From the NCBI GenBank assembly GCA_947476215.1, contig CANJQI010000010.1, positions 1-52,056 of the forward strand: a stretch of DNA of 52,056 bases, written 5' to 3'. How positions within the stretch are numbered: position 1 is the stretch's first letter; every line of letters starts with the position of its first letter. Source of the stretch: Betaproteobacteria bacterium (GTDB lineage Bacteria; Pseudomonadota; Gammaproteobacteria; Burkholderiales; SG8-41). Under the pieces are notes generated by a model. That model made no database searches. It had not been told where the DNA came from and was given only the letters and a program-made list of their open reading frames with translations. Of the stretch, positions 8,615-17,380 are shown piece by piece. Position numbers and translations under genes: made by a program.

Positions 8615-9860
8615 GGGGAACGGATGTCGGTGCAGGACTGGCTATCGCCGGGGTAGGGCTTGCGGTTGAGATACGCGGTGTGTTGCCGGCTCTGTCCGGG
8701 GTGCTTGCCATGACCGCATGATCGCGTACCTCGGACCTTGGTGCATCCGGACGAATAGTCGGCGCGACCGGGGGCTCACGCCTCGGCTCGTGACGCGGTG
8801 CGGCGAGCGGTGCATTCGGGCGCAGGGTGTTTTCCACGCGCACTGCTGTTTGCTGCTGATGGTTGGGTTCGAGCCGGACTTGAGCCGCGCGCATGTCGGG
8901 CCGGTTGATCGGGGCAGCCGGCGCGAGTATGGGCTCGGGTACGCGGTGGAATTGATGCCGTGCCGCGGGGTCAGGTGCGATGCGCGCGCGATCCACCTCG
9001 TGCCTGCGTGGTTCCGGGGTCACAGTGACAGTGCGTTGAACCGCGATAACCGGCGGCGGGGCAACGGGCCGATGGGCGTGGGCGGGGCGGCCATAATAAG
9101 CGGGGTTGATAGCGATTACACGCGTGCGGCGATGAGCCCAGTCCGGCACCCCAAAGAAATATCCGGTGGAAAACAGAACCGCATTGCCCGGCGCATAGCT
9201 GTAGGCGTTTCTCGGCCACGCGTAGTGTCCGTTCCACGGTGCCCAGTATACGGGGGGGTGACTCGACCAGCGCCACGTGCCGTAGACCCTGCGGGTGTCG
9301 TAGTATGGAATGTATACGATGCCCGGATACGCCGGTTCTATTTGTATGAACTGTCCCTGTGTCGTGACGCGGAGTTGCTCGTCTGATCGCAGATTGCCGG
9401 ATGCAGTGGCCTGTTGCCGCAAGTACTGTACGGCGTCCATGAGCGCGGCCTCCTGCATCAGGAATGCATCGCCCAGTCGCTCGGTCCATTCGATCTTTTC
9501 TTCCATCATCTGTAGTATCTGAGGGAATGCCGCCAGAGACTTCACGCTCGGATCCCAGCGCTGATACTGAACTGCGTGGATGGCGGCGTCGCCGCTCACG
9601 CCGGGATAAGTTCTCGACCAGCGTGCGGCTTCCCGAATTTCGGCCGGAAATGTCGCTGCCATGAGGATTTGCACCAGCAAGGCGTCCGGGTACAGGGCAA
9701 TCGGAGCGAGCATCTGGTCGAGGTCCTGCCGCGTATACGCGCTTTGGTCCAGTGTCGCTAAGTAGCTCTGGGCCGTGGCCGCAGGGACGAACGCGAATGG
9801 TGCGGCGACGATAGACAGCGCGAGTCGTTGAATCAGTAGGGCGCGTTTGCGTTTAATCAT
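8568..9860 (-). CDS. DUF3300 domain-containing exported protein
   Basis: The ATG at 9860 (MIKRKRALL) has AGGAG 6 nt upstream and is preferred over the in-frame ATG at 9875, giving 430 residues. A signal peptide ends near AATAQS (about residue 31). The DUF3300 domain follows: LDQMLAPIALYPDALLVQIL, then RWDPSVKSLAAFPQIL and EKIEWTERLGDAF, ending around VYIPYYD and the tryptophan-rich WRWSSHPPVYWAPW. The last 180 residues are low-complexity, rich in Pro, Arg and Ala, and probably disordered. The family is exported and of unknown function. The gene overlaps the PIN gene downstream. Confidence 0.88.
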   Translation of the reverse strand: MIKRKRALLIQRLALSIVAAPFAFVPAATAQSYLATLDQSAYTRQDLDQMLAPIALYPDALLVQILMAATFPAEIREAARWSRTYPGVSGDAAIHAVQYQRWDPSVKSLAAFPQILQMMEEKIEWTERLGDAFLMQEAALMDAVQYLRQQATASGNLRSDEQLRVTTQGQFIQIEPAYPGIVYIPYYDTRRVYGTWRWSSHPPVYWAPWNGHYAWPRNAYSYAPGNAVLFSTGYFFGVPDWAHRRTRVIAINPAYYGRPAHAHRPVAPPPVIAVQRTVTVTPEPRRHEVDRARIAPDPAARHQFHRVPEPILAPAAPINRPDMRAAQVRLEPNHQQQTAVRVENTLRPNAPLAAPRHEPRREPPVAPTIRPDAPRSEVRDHAVMASTPDRAGNTPRISTASPTPAIASPAPTSVPHADRRTQIRKDIQNK

Positions 9861-9960
9861 GGTGTGCTCCTGCATACGATTGCGGACTGCATCCGGGGCG
9901 TATAAAAATCAGTTCCGCTGCATCCACCTTGCTCCGGGCAGATCCTTGATGCTCAGACTG

Positions 9961-10007
9961 CGCCAATTGGCGGAAAATTGCACCGCAATAACGTAACAAG
10001 TTGTTAC
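9961..10007. promoter_or_regulatory. two perfect dyads in a divergent promoter region
   Basis: Between the divergent DUF3300 and amidase genes (9861-10071) there are two perfect palindromes: CGCCAATTGGCG at 9961-9972 and GTAACAA-G-TTGTTAC at 9993-10007. Spacing and symmetry fit operators for dimeric regulators, but no regulator gene is nearby and no promoter hexamers are convincing. The assignment is an inference from symmetry alone. Confidence 0.35.
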
Positions 10008-10071
10008 TGAATGTTTCGTGGCGATAAGTATAATCACTAAAAGATTGCAGGCGCCTGTTCCAGAGGGGTAA

Positions 10072-10815
10072 ATGGTCAGTCACTTCATGGGGCGCATCGT
10101 TGCCGGTCTCTGCCTGTTGACGGCGGTGGCGTGTGCGCCGCTTGCCGAGCGTTCCGGTTCGTCCATGGTGGGGTGGCCATCGCCCAACTTTGACGAACGA
10201 CGGCCGAATTTCGTGATACTGCATTTCACCAGCAACAAGTCCGTCGAGCCTGCATTGCACACATTGAGCAGCCCGGCGAGCGGCGTCAGTTCCCACTATC
10301 TGATCGCCCGCGACGGCACCACCTACGCGCTGGTGGATGAGCGCAAGCGCGCCTGGCACGCGGGCGTGTCATACTGGGGTGGTAGCCGCGATCTGAATTC
10401 CGCGTCGATCGGCATCGAACTCGACAACGACGGCGAAGAGCCTTATGCGGAGCCGCAGATTGTGGTCTTGCTCGCATTGCTCGGCGAGCTCAAGCGCAAG
10501 TATGCGATTCCAGCGGCGAATTTCCTCGGTCATAGCGATGTCGCGCCACGGCGCAAGGGTGATCCAGGGCGCTACTTTCCATGGCAAAGGCTGGCCGGGC
10601 AGGGCTACGGGCTGTGGTGCGAGCCACCGTACTCAGCGCAGCCGCAGAGCACTGCCGATGACGTGTTGTTGGCCGCTTTGGGGTACGACGTTGCCGACAT
10701 TGATGCGGCGATTGGCGCCTTTCGATTGCACTTCACGCCCCGCTCTGAAACTCGACGACTGACCACGGAAGATCATGCTTTGATCCATTGCTTACTGGAA
10801 AAACGCCGGAACTGA
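10072..10815 (+). CDS. N-acetylmuramoyl-L-alanine amidase, AmiD-like
   Basis: 247 residues. The N terminus has a short hydrophobic segment ending TAVAC at C21, a possible lipoprotein cysteine, though the -3 residue is Ala rather than Leu. The amidase_2 (AmpD/AmiD) domain follows, with zinc ligands expected at H51 (VILHFT) and H154 (LGHSDVAP). H96 in RAWHAGVS, E116 in IGIELDN and D164 in KGDPG are the other expected active-site positions. It should cleave the bond between N-acetylmuramic acid and the stem peptide, probably at the outer membrane for cell-wall recycling. A C-terminal helical domain of about 60 residues (ADDVLLAALGYD) resembles the peptidoglycan-binding tail of AmiD. GAGGGG lies 4 nt before the ATG. 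Confidence 0.88.
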   Translation: MVSHFMGRIVAGLCLLTAVACAPLAERSGSSMVGWPSPNFDERRPNFVILHFTSNKSVEPALHTLSSPASGVSSHYLIARDGTTYALVDERKRAWHAGVSYWGGSRDLNSASIGIELDNDGEEPYAEPQIVVLLALLGELKRKYAIPAANFLGHSDVAPRRKGDPGRYFPWQRLAGQGYGLWCEPPYSAQPQSTADDVLLAALGYDVADIDAAIGAFRLHFTPRSETRRLTTEDHALIHCLLEKRRN

Positions 10816-10945
10816 AATTGCGCCGGGCCCCCGGTGTGTATGGAGGCAAATCCGGATTTGCGGTCTTGCCCGGGATTTGTTACAAGCAGTATCGTCCGCG
10901 CGATGGTAGGTGGTCGCAATCCCGTCATTACACAAGTTCCGAAGC

Positions 10946-12112
10946 ATGTCGATCTATTTCACCTTTGTCCTGATCCTCTTCAACGTCTTTACCTATAGCG
11001 CGATACGCGTATTGACCACGCTGCTCGCGCTCAAATTGGGCGCGGAAGCAATGACCATCGGTTTGCTGGCCGCCGCGTTTTCGATTTTTCCCATGCTGTT
11101 GTCGTGGCACGCCGGCAAGATGACGGATCGCTTTGGCATGCGCTGGCCCATCATGATAGGAGCGAGCGCGAATACGCTGATATTGTTGATGGTATTCCTG
11201 GTGCCGACGATGCCGGTGGTATTTGTGTGCGCGGTGGTGTTCGGCGTGGGCTGCATGTTTTACAGCATTTCGATGCAGAGTCTGGTGGGCACGATCAGCA
11301 CGCTGGACAATCGCGCGCAGAATTTCAGCAATGCAGCCATTGTCGTGTCGATCGCCAACGCCACCGGACCGCTGTTTGCCGGATTTTCGATCGACAGTTA
11401 TGGTCATGCGCAGGCGTTTTTGTTTCTCGCCGGCCTGATGGTCGTGCCGGTGGTGCTGCTCGCGGTATGGGGACACCGATTGCCGGGTGCCACGACCGGG
11501 GCTGCGCCGGCACGTGGCATACGGCATACCTTGACCAATCCAAAGTTGTGGCCGGTGCTGGCGGCGAGCAGTCTGGCTCAGGGCGGCGTGGACATGTATC
11601 TGTCGTATCTGCCGGTGTACGCGGACAGTCACGGCTTGTCCGCGTCGGCGATCGGCGTGATCCTCGCGATATGCGCCGCCGGTGGCATGATTTCGCGGTT
11701 GGTGCTGAAGCATTTGATCGCATGGTTGAGCGAGGAAAAGTTGTTTGCCTATGCATTGTTCTTCGGCGCATTCGGATTCGTGGCGGTGCCGTTCTTCGAA
11801 TCGGCGATGGCGCTGGCGGTGATCTCGTTCATACTGGGGTTCGGCCTATATTGCACGCAACCGGTCGCGCTCACGCTGATCTACAACCGCGCCGCGCATG
11901 GGCGGGCGGGCGAGGCGCTGGGGTTGCGCTTCGCGCTGGATAACGCGGCCAAGCTTGCGGGGCCCCTGGCGTTCGGCGCCGCGGCTACCACGCTGGGTTT
12001 GAGCGTCATGTTCTGGATCAGCGGGTTTTTGCTGGGGAGCGGCGGCGCCATCGCGCGCTTTGACGCGGGGAAGAATAGTGGATCGCGAGAAACGGCGACG
12101 CACGGGAACTAG
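10946..12112 (+). CDS. MFS transporter (first of three paralogues)
   Basis: The start chosen is the ATG at 10946 (MSIYFTFVLIL), giving 388 residues; an in-frame GTG at 10910 is possible and neither has a good ribosome site. About twelve membrane segments are visible. The cytoplasmic loop between segments 2 and 3 carries the MFS signature form WHAGKMTDRFGMR. Two further family-specific motifs, GRAGEALGLRFALDN and SASAIGVIL, are shared with the MFS genes at 12646 and 15865, so the three are paralogues of one subfamily. The substrate is unknown. It is followed after 39 bp by a flavodoxin-like gene and then the second transporter, all on the plus strand. Confidence 0.88.
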   Translation: MSIYFTFVLILFNVFTYSAIRVLTTLLALKLGAEAMTIGLLAAAFSIFPMLLSWHAGKMTDRFGMRWPIMIGASANTLILLMVFLVPTMPVVFVCAVVFGVGCMFYSISMQSLVGTISTLDNRAQNFSNAAIVVSIANATGPLFAGFSIDSYGHAQAFLFLAGLMVVPVVLLAVWGHRLPGATTGAAPARGIRHTLTNPKLWPVLAASSLAQGGVDMYLSYLPVYADSHGLSASAIGVILAICAAGGMISRLVLKHLIAWLSEEKLFAYALFFGAFGFVAVPFFESAMALAVISFILGFGLYCTQPVALTLIYNRAAHGRAGEALGLRFALDNAAKLAGPLAFGAAATTLGLSVMFWISGFLLGSGGAIARFDAGKNSGSRETATHGN

Positions 12113-12151
12113 TGGGTCAGTCAGATTGCGTATTCGACGAACAGGCAAGCG

Positions 12152-12643
12152 ATGAAAGAGTTATTGATCGTTTTTCATACGATGACGGGCGGAGCGGAGC
12201 AGATGGCACGTGCCGCGGAACGCGGCGCGCGCCGCGAAGCGGATATGAACGTGCGTCTGTTGCGGGCGGCGGAGGCGCACGCCGCGGACATGCTGCGCGC
12301 GGACGGTTACCTGTTCGTGACACCGGAGAATCTTGCGGCCATGTCGGGCGTGATGAAGGATTTTTTCGATCGTACCTACTATCCAGTTCTGGACAAGGTC
12401 AACGGCCGGCCGTATGCGGCGATGATCTGCGCCGGCAGCGACGGCGAAAATGCCGCGCGGCAGATTGCGCGTATCTGCACCGGCTGGCGCCTCAAACCGG
12501 TTGCCGATCCGCTCATCGTCTGCACTCATGCCCAGACGCCGGAGAAGATACTGGCGCCCAAGACCATCACTGTCGATGATCTGACGCGCTGCGAAGAGAG
12601 CGGCGCCGCGCTCGCCGCGGGACTAGCGCTCGGCATATTCTGA
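12152..12643 (+). CDS. flavodoxin-fold protein / NAD(P)H-dependent oxidoreductase-like
   Basis: 163 residues beginning MKELLIVFHTMTGGAEQMA, where the loop after the first strand (HTMTGG) has the position and polarity of the flavodoxin FMN-phosphate site. A second conserved segment, VTPENLAAMSGVMKDFFDR, is typical of the NADPH-dependent FMN reductase and WrbA-like families. Cytoplasmic, no signal peptide. It sits between two MFS transporters, with two bases between its stop and the next ATG, so translation is likely coupled. A reductive role linked to a transported compound is possible but not shown. Confidence 0.8.
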   Translation: MKELLIVFHTMTGGAEQMARAAERGARREADMNVRLLRAAEAHAADMLRADGYLFVTPENLAAMSGVMKDFFDRTYYPVLDKVNGRPYAAMICAGSDGENAARQIARICTGWRLKPVADPLIVCTHAQTPEKILAPKTITVDDLTRCEESGAALAAGLALGIF

Positions 12644-12645
12644 TC

Positions 12646-13791
12646 ATGCCTATTCATCTTGTCTTCGCCCTTGTGCTGTTTCACACCTCGTGTTTGCGTG
12701 CAAGCCGCGTGCTGGTAACACTTTACGCGCTGAAGCTTGGCGCCGAGCCGCTGACCATAGGCATCTTGGCGGGCACGTTCGCGATTTTTCCCATGCTGAT
12801 ATCGTGGCATGCGGGCAAGGTCACGGATCGCTATCGTCCGCGCCTGATCATGTTGTGCGCGGCCATAACCAGCGCATGCGGCCTGGCGCTGCCGTTTTTC
12901 GTGCCGAACCTGACCGCCGTTTTCGTGTGTGCGGCCCTGGGCGGGCTGGCAGCGACCTTCTACAACCTGTCGCTGCAGAATCTGGTCGGGAGATTGAGTA
13001 CAGCCACCAACCGTGCGCGCAATTACAGCAATTACACCATGGCGATATCCGTGGCAAATGCCGTGGGTCCGCTGATGGCGGGACTATCGATCGACAGTCA
13101 TGGCCATGAGTTGACCTTTTTGTACGTGGCGGCGGTACTTGCGGTGCCTATCGCCTTGTTGTTGATCATGGGCAGGATACTGCCCGCCAATAAGATAGAG
13201 GCCAAGTCCAAGGGCGGATTCAAGGACATGCTTTTCAACCCCAAGATCTGGCCGGTAATCGCGGCGAGCAGCGTGGCGCAATCCGGGCTGGAATTGTTCC
13301 AGGTCTACATGCCGGTGTACGGTAATTCGCTGGGATTGTCGGCTTCCGCCATCGGGCTGATCATTGCACTGTCTGCTGCCGGCGGTTTCGCATCGCGCAT
13401 CATTTTGACGCGCCTTATCGCATGGGGCAGCGAGGAGAAAGTGTTGGCGTATGCGCTGCTGATCGGTGCGCTTGGATTTATGGTCATACCGTTCTGCCAC
13501 TCGCTGTTGCCGTTGAGCTTGATCGCGCTCGTATTTGGTTGCGGTCTCAACTGTACCCAGCCGATTGTGATGACGCTCATGTACTCGCGCTCGCCCGAGG
13601 GCCGCGCCGGCGAGGCACTGGGCCTGCGCTTTGCTCTGGACAATGGAATACGAGCCATAGGCCCCGTGATATTCGGGGCAATCGCATCCAGCATCGGCGT
13701 GAGCGCGATTTTCTGGATCAGTGCACTATTGCTGGGAACCGGCGGGGTGGTTGCGCATAGAGACGCGCAAAAGGGCGGCCGCGGCGCCTGA
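12646..13791 (+). CDS. MFS transporter (second paralogue)
   Basis: 381 residues with about twelve membrane spans. Motifs: SWHAGKVTDRYRPR after segment 2, QNLVGRLSTATNRARNYSN, LELFQVYMPVYGN and SPEGRAGEALGLRFALDNG. It is closer to the 15865 gene than to the 10946 gene, since both have the LELFQVYMPVYGN stretch. The last 200 bp reappear in diverged form at 15544-15744 as part of a fusion gene. The start follows the flavodoxin stop by two bases, which supports an operon. Substrate unknown. Confidence 0.9.
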   Translation: MPIHLVFALVLFHTSCLRASRVLVTLYALKLGAEPLTIGILAGTFAIFPMLISWHAGKVTDRYRPRLIMLCAAITSACGLALPFFVPNLTAVFVCAALGGLAATFYNLSLQNLVGRLSTATNRARNYSNYTMAISVANAVGPLMAGLSIDSHGHELTFLYVAAVLAVPIALLLIMGRILPANKIEAKSKGGFKDMLFNPKIWPVIAASSVAQSGLELFQVYMPVYGNSLGLSASAIGLIIALSAAGGFASRIILTRLIAWGSEEKVLAYALLIGALGFMVIPFCHSLLPLSLIALVFGCGLNCTQPIVMTLMYSRSPEGRAGEALGLRFALDNGIRAIGPVIFGAIASSIGVSAIFWISALLLGTGGVVAHRDAQKGGRGA

Positions 13792-13836
13792 TACTTAGAT
13801 CTCAGATCCTGACGGGTTACCCCGCGGGCTCCCGCT

Positions 13837-15126
13837 TCATGGTTGCCACATCGGCCGCGCGGGTAATGCCTGATCGAGCAGCGACTGGCTGAAAAAGAAG
13901 TAGGCGTCGAAATGGTCCGCGGGCGCGATCTCGATGCCGTTTTCGAGTCCCTCGGGCGCGTTACCGTTTTGCATCCACCAACGCGCGTATTCGGACAGGA
14001 ACGGCGCATGCGCGAGGAAAAACGAAAATCGGTGGCCGGCGTGGTGTAACTTTCTGTCCATGGAACTGGCGGCGGTGGGCGTCAACCATGCGCCCTGGGT
14101 TCCGCTGGCCTCGTACGCGGTCAACGCGATGTTGAAGACCTTTTTTTCGGTCATCGCCTGAAAGAAGAACACACCGGATTTCAGATCGCCGTAACCCCAC
14201 CAGTCCGCCTTCGAACGGTTGTGGGAAACATGACTGGTGTGAGCCGACAGTATTGCCCTCGCGGCGCCAAGCTGTTCCATGATCAGCATGGTATTTCGCG
14301 CCTGCGCCTGATCGCGTTCGTTCCAGCTCGACACGTCGTCGGACCAGAAATAGCGGTAAAACCCGAGCCAGCCCATGAGAGTAGAGGCGGAAATTGCCAA
14401 CTCGTATGCATCATCTGCAGTTACCGTTTTCGCCGACTTCAGATTCTTACCCAGCTGTTGCGACTGGTGCATGATCGTGGTCAGTGCAACACGGCAGCGA
14501 TCATACTCGCCGGGCGTACTCTGCAGAGGCGCAAGACGCGCCTCGATCTGCGGCCACGACGATAGCCGGGACACGGAACAACTTTGCCGGACGCGGTCGA
14601 CAGTCTCGTTATCCACGCCCACACGCACCGCAAGGGACTCGATCCGCGTATGGTGCTCCCACGGTCGGTCCCAAATATCCATGCCCCTGAATAATATCGG
14701 ATTAGACGGATGCTGCCGGTTGTAGTCACACACCCAGTCCCAAAGCGCCCGGTCTGCCGCGGTGGGCATATAAAGCACGTCGATAGGCGCAGGAGTCCGG
14801 GTGCCTGGCGTTGCGCATGACGACACCCAGCGCCCCAACTCAAGGCTGCGCAAGGTTGGATTTTCCCAGACCACCAGCCGGATACCGTGATTGACCACGA
14901 GGTAACGTATCAGCCGCTCTTGCACTCGCAGGAACGACGATGATCCATGGATCGATTCTCCGATCGCGATCACATCGCTCGAACCAACTCGTTCTCCGAG
15001 CAATACCGCAAGCTCGCGATCGGTAATCTGTTCGGGCGACTTGCCGAGCTCGGTGACGCCGGGAAGCGCACCGGCGACTGCGGTGCACCACCACAACCCG
15101 ATGCTGATCATCCACGCTTTCACCAC
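13837..15126 (-). CDS. erythromycin esterase-family protein, exported
   Basis: 429 residues from a GTG with AAGGAG 5 nt upstream. A signal peptide is evident (ISIGLWWCTAVAGA, cleavage near residue 20). The EreA-like fold is marked by IAIGESIHGSSSFL at about residues 53-66 (the GE-S-HG motif with catalytic His), LVVWENP, and ILSAHTSHVSHN in the second half. Characterised family members open macrolide lactone rings, but most relatives in environmental bacteria have other, unknown substrates and many are exported. The gene is convergent with the MFS gene upstream (45 bp apart) and alone on its strand. A resistance role should not be assumed. Confidence 0.85.
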   Translation of the reverse strand: MVKAWMISIGLWWCTAVAGALPGVTELGKSPEQITDRELAVLLGERVGSSDVIAIGESIHGSSSFLRVQERLIRYLVVNHGIRLVVWENPTLRSLELGRWVSSCATPGTRTPAPIDVLYMPTAADRALWDWVCDYNRQHPSNPILFRGMDIWDRPWEHHTRIESLAVRVGVDNETVDRVRQSCSVSRLSSWPQIEARLAPLQSTPGEYDRCRVALTTIMHQSQQLGKNLKSAKTVTADDAYELAISASTLMGWLGFYRYFWSDDVSSWNERDQAQARNTMLIMEQLGAARAILSAHTSHVSHNRSKADWWGYGDLKSGVFFFQAMTEKKVFNIALTAYEASGTQGAWLTPTAASSMDRKLHHAGHRFSFFLAHAPFLSEYARWWMQNGNAPEGLENGIEIAPADHFDAYFFFSQSLLDQALPARPMWQP

Positions 15127-15342
15127 GACGGCTCCTTTATCGAGGTCGCCTTCAAATCCGGATGTCCGCCACCACTGGACCGGTAATCGATGTTACATCT
15201 TCCATGCCGCAGAAGTCATCGCCCGCCACCTGGTTCGTGCCATCGTGGAGCAAAGGAATCCAGTGTAAACAAACCACGATCGTGGACGGCGTATCATCGC
15301 GCGTGCATGCGGTTGCGCGTAACGGGCATGGAAGGAGAATTC

Positions 15343-15744
15343 GTGGATACCATCATCGAACAGATCGTCGACTTTGCCGACCTGCCGGCAAGCGTGGTGC
15401 GCGATTGCAAGCGCTGCCTGATAGACACCGTGGGCTGCGCGCTTGTTGCACTTGATAGCGAACCGGCAGGCATTGCGCGCAAGCTTGCGCTGCGGGTCGG
15501 CATGGAAGGTGGTGCGCGCGTGCTCGGCACGCGACACCGCGCCTCTCCCGAGGGCCGTGGCGGTGAAGCGCTGGGCCTGCGTGTTGCGCTGGACTATGGA
15601 ATACGAGCCATAGGCCCGGTGATATTTGGAGCGATCGCATCCAGTATCGGTGTGAGCGCGATATTCTGGATCAGCGCGCTATTGCTGGGGACCGGTGGTG
15701 TGGTGTCACACAGAGACGCTCAAAAAGGTGGGCGCGGCACTTGA
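15343..15744 (+). pseudogene. MmgE/PrpD head fused in frame to an MFS transporter tail
   Basis: The frame starts at a GTG with AAGGAG 5 nt upstream (VDTIIEQIVDF). Residues 1-66 are the N terminus of an MmgE/PrpD protein, with the typical RCLIDTVGCALVALDSEP and a VLGTRHRA stretch. From residue 67 (SPEGRGGEALGLR) to the end it matches the last 67 residues of the MFS protein at 12646, including AIGPVIFGAIASSIGVSAI and RDAQKGGRG. The join falls at Ser-Pro-Glu, a motif occurring at about the right place in both families, so the deletion probably used short homology. The DNA of the tail differs from 13591-13791 at many third positions, so the source was a diverged fourth MFS gene. It is probably non-functional although the frame is open. 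Confidence 0.8.
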
Positions 15745-15864
15745 TCACGCTCCAGCTCGTAGATCCTGCATGCGATATAACACCATGATATTAAATGAAT
15801 ATTTAAATTATTTCCGCGTTCCGTGATTACCCTCTCCACTTTGTTGCCGTTGCCGGGATAGTCT

Positions 15865-17004
15865 ATGGGCACCTGGCTGGCATTCGCGCTGACGCTCATG
15901 AACATGATCAGCAACCGCGGCAGTCGCGTGTTGATCACGTTGTACGCGCTCAAGCTGGGAGCTGAACCGCTTACTGTCGGCTTGCTGGCCGCAACGTACG
16001 CGATATTCCCGGTTATGTTTTCGTGGCATTCGGGGCGCATGTCGGATCGTTACGGCCCGCGCGCGCCGATGACCCTTGCAGCGGTTGCCGGTGCGTTGAG
16101 CCTCTCCTTGCCGTATTTCGTGCCCACACTCGGCATTTTGTTCGTCGCATCCTTTCTCCATGGCACGAGCTCGACCTACTACAACGTCTCGACGCAGAAC
16201 CTGATAGGGATGTTGAGTGACGCCAGGAATCGCGGCCGCAATTTCGGCAATTACTCGATGGTCGTTTCGGTGGGCAATGCGATAGGACCGGTGTTCGCCG
16301 GGTTTTCGATCGACTATTTCGGTTATCAGGCAACGTTTCTCTATATGGCGGCTGTGCTTTTCGTGCCGGTAATTCTGCTCATGGTGTGGGGAGATGCGCT
16401 GCCCGGCAAGGTAACCGATGCCGCACCGGCGCACAGCGTGGGCCATATGCTGCGCAATCCCCTCCTGTGGCCGGTGTTGCTGGCGAGCGCAATCGCGCAG
16501 GCAGGTCTCGAACTGTTTCAGGTTTACATGCCTGTCTATGGCAATCAGCACGGCATGTCGGCTTCCGCCATCGGGGTGGTACTTTCCATGCTGGCGGTGG
16601 GGGCGGTCGCCGGGCGGGCGCTGGTCACGCAATGGGTTGCCAGATCCAGTGAAGAGAAAGTGCTGGCATATGCGCAGTTTGTTGCTTCGTTGTGTTTTGC
16701 GATCGTTCCTTTTTTTCAAGGTATCACCGCCTTGTCCATCATTGCCCTGGTATTCGGTTTCGGTCTCAATTGCAGCCAGCCGGTGTCCTTGACGCTAATC
16801 TACAGCCGTTCACCGGAGGGACGGGCCGGCGAAGCGTTGGGACTGCGCTTCACCATGGACAGCGTGGCCCGGCTGTTGGGTCCGGCCGCGTTCGGCATGA
16901 TTGCATCGGTATTGGGTGTGGGCGCAGTGTTCTGGCTCAGCGCGCTCATGATGGGGGCGGGGGGCGCGAATAGTCACAGGGATGCAACCAAAGTGGGTAA
17001 GTGA
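15865..17004 (+). CDS. MFS transporter (third paralogue)
   Basis: 379 residues starting MGTWLAFALTLMNMI. About twelve membrane segments; signature loop SWHSGRMSDRYGPR. It shares with its two neighbours the ALKLGAEPLTVGLLA stretch near residue 30 and SPEGRAGEALGLRF near residue 315. The upstream 120 bp are AT-rich compared with the surroundings (15780-15810 includes TTAAATGAATATTTAAA), a plausible promoter region. It is 120 bp after the fusion remnant at 15343, which suggests that an intact MmgE-MFS pair once stood before it. No partner gene follows. Confidence 0.9.
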   Translation: MGTWLAFALTLMNMISNRGSRVLITLYALKLGAEPLTVGLLAATYAIFPVMFSWHSGRMSDRYGPRAPMTLAAVAGALSLSLPYFVPTLGILFVASFLHGTSSTYYNVSTQNLIGMLSDARNRGRNFGNYSMVVSVGNAIGPVFAGFSIDYFGYQATFLYMAAVLFVPVILLMVWGDALPGKVTDAAPAHSVGHMLRNPLLWPVLLASAIAQAGLELFQVYMPVYGNQHGMSASAIGVVLSMLAVGAVAGRALVTQWVARSSEEKVLAYAQFVASLCFAIVPFFQGITALSIIALVFGFGLNCSQPVSLTLIYSRSPEGRAGEALGLRFTMDSVARLLGPAAFGMIASVLGVGAVFWLSALMMGAGGANSHRDATKVGK

Positions 17005-17085
17005 CGGCGGTTGGCGTGACCTGCCATCGGTGTTGGCGGCCGTGTAAATACGCGTAGATGGCGCAGTCCGGGCTTCGTTGTTCGC

Positions 17086-17357
17086 TTAAAAAACCGCGAC
17101 TCGACTAAATAATGCGACGCCTAATAAATGAGGCTCCGGCAATGTTTTTCTTGAAAACGCCAGGGGCGGGTTCCGACCCTGAGCGGACAAAGCGCCCGCT
17201 CTAAAGCGGCCGTTCAACGTTTGCGTTGAGCGGCGCGTTTCTTCATGACGCGTCCGTTTTCGAACGCGTGGTTGGACGAAGCCGCTACGCGGAGGAAATC
17301 GATTTGGCAGATTGCCATGAGGCCATGACCTCACCCCCTCAACCGAGGGGATTTTTT
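17086..17357. other. hairpin-rich non-coding segment at the edge of a mobile-element remnant
   Basis: This stretch before the integrase fragment has no convincing gene but three strong dyads. They are a stem at 17209-17234 (GCCGTTCAACG / CGTTGAGCGGC, loop TTTG), a stem at 17248-17269 (ACGCGTxCG / CGxACGCGT, loop TTTT), and a terminator-like CCCCTC-AACC-GAGGGG followed by A and six T at 17335-17357. Such a run next to a tyrosine recombinase of the type that accompanies IS91-like elements suggests the end of that element. No boundary repeat or target duplication was found, so this remains an inference. Confidence 0.4.
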
Positions 17358-17380
17358 ATGACATAAGACGAGGTTACTCC

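Noticed and set aside
13837-15126. Macrolide resistance gene
   Set aside because: The protein belongs to the erythromycin esterase family only by fold and motif, is exported, and is not linked to mobile resistance genes; resistance cannot be claimed.
17209-17269. Integron attC sites
   Set aside because: The dyads lack the paired R and L box organisation and the recombinase fragment is not of the IntI type.
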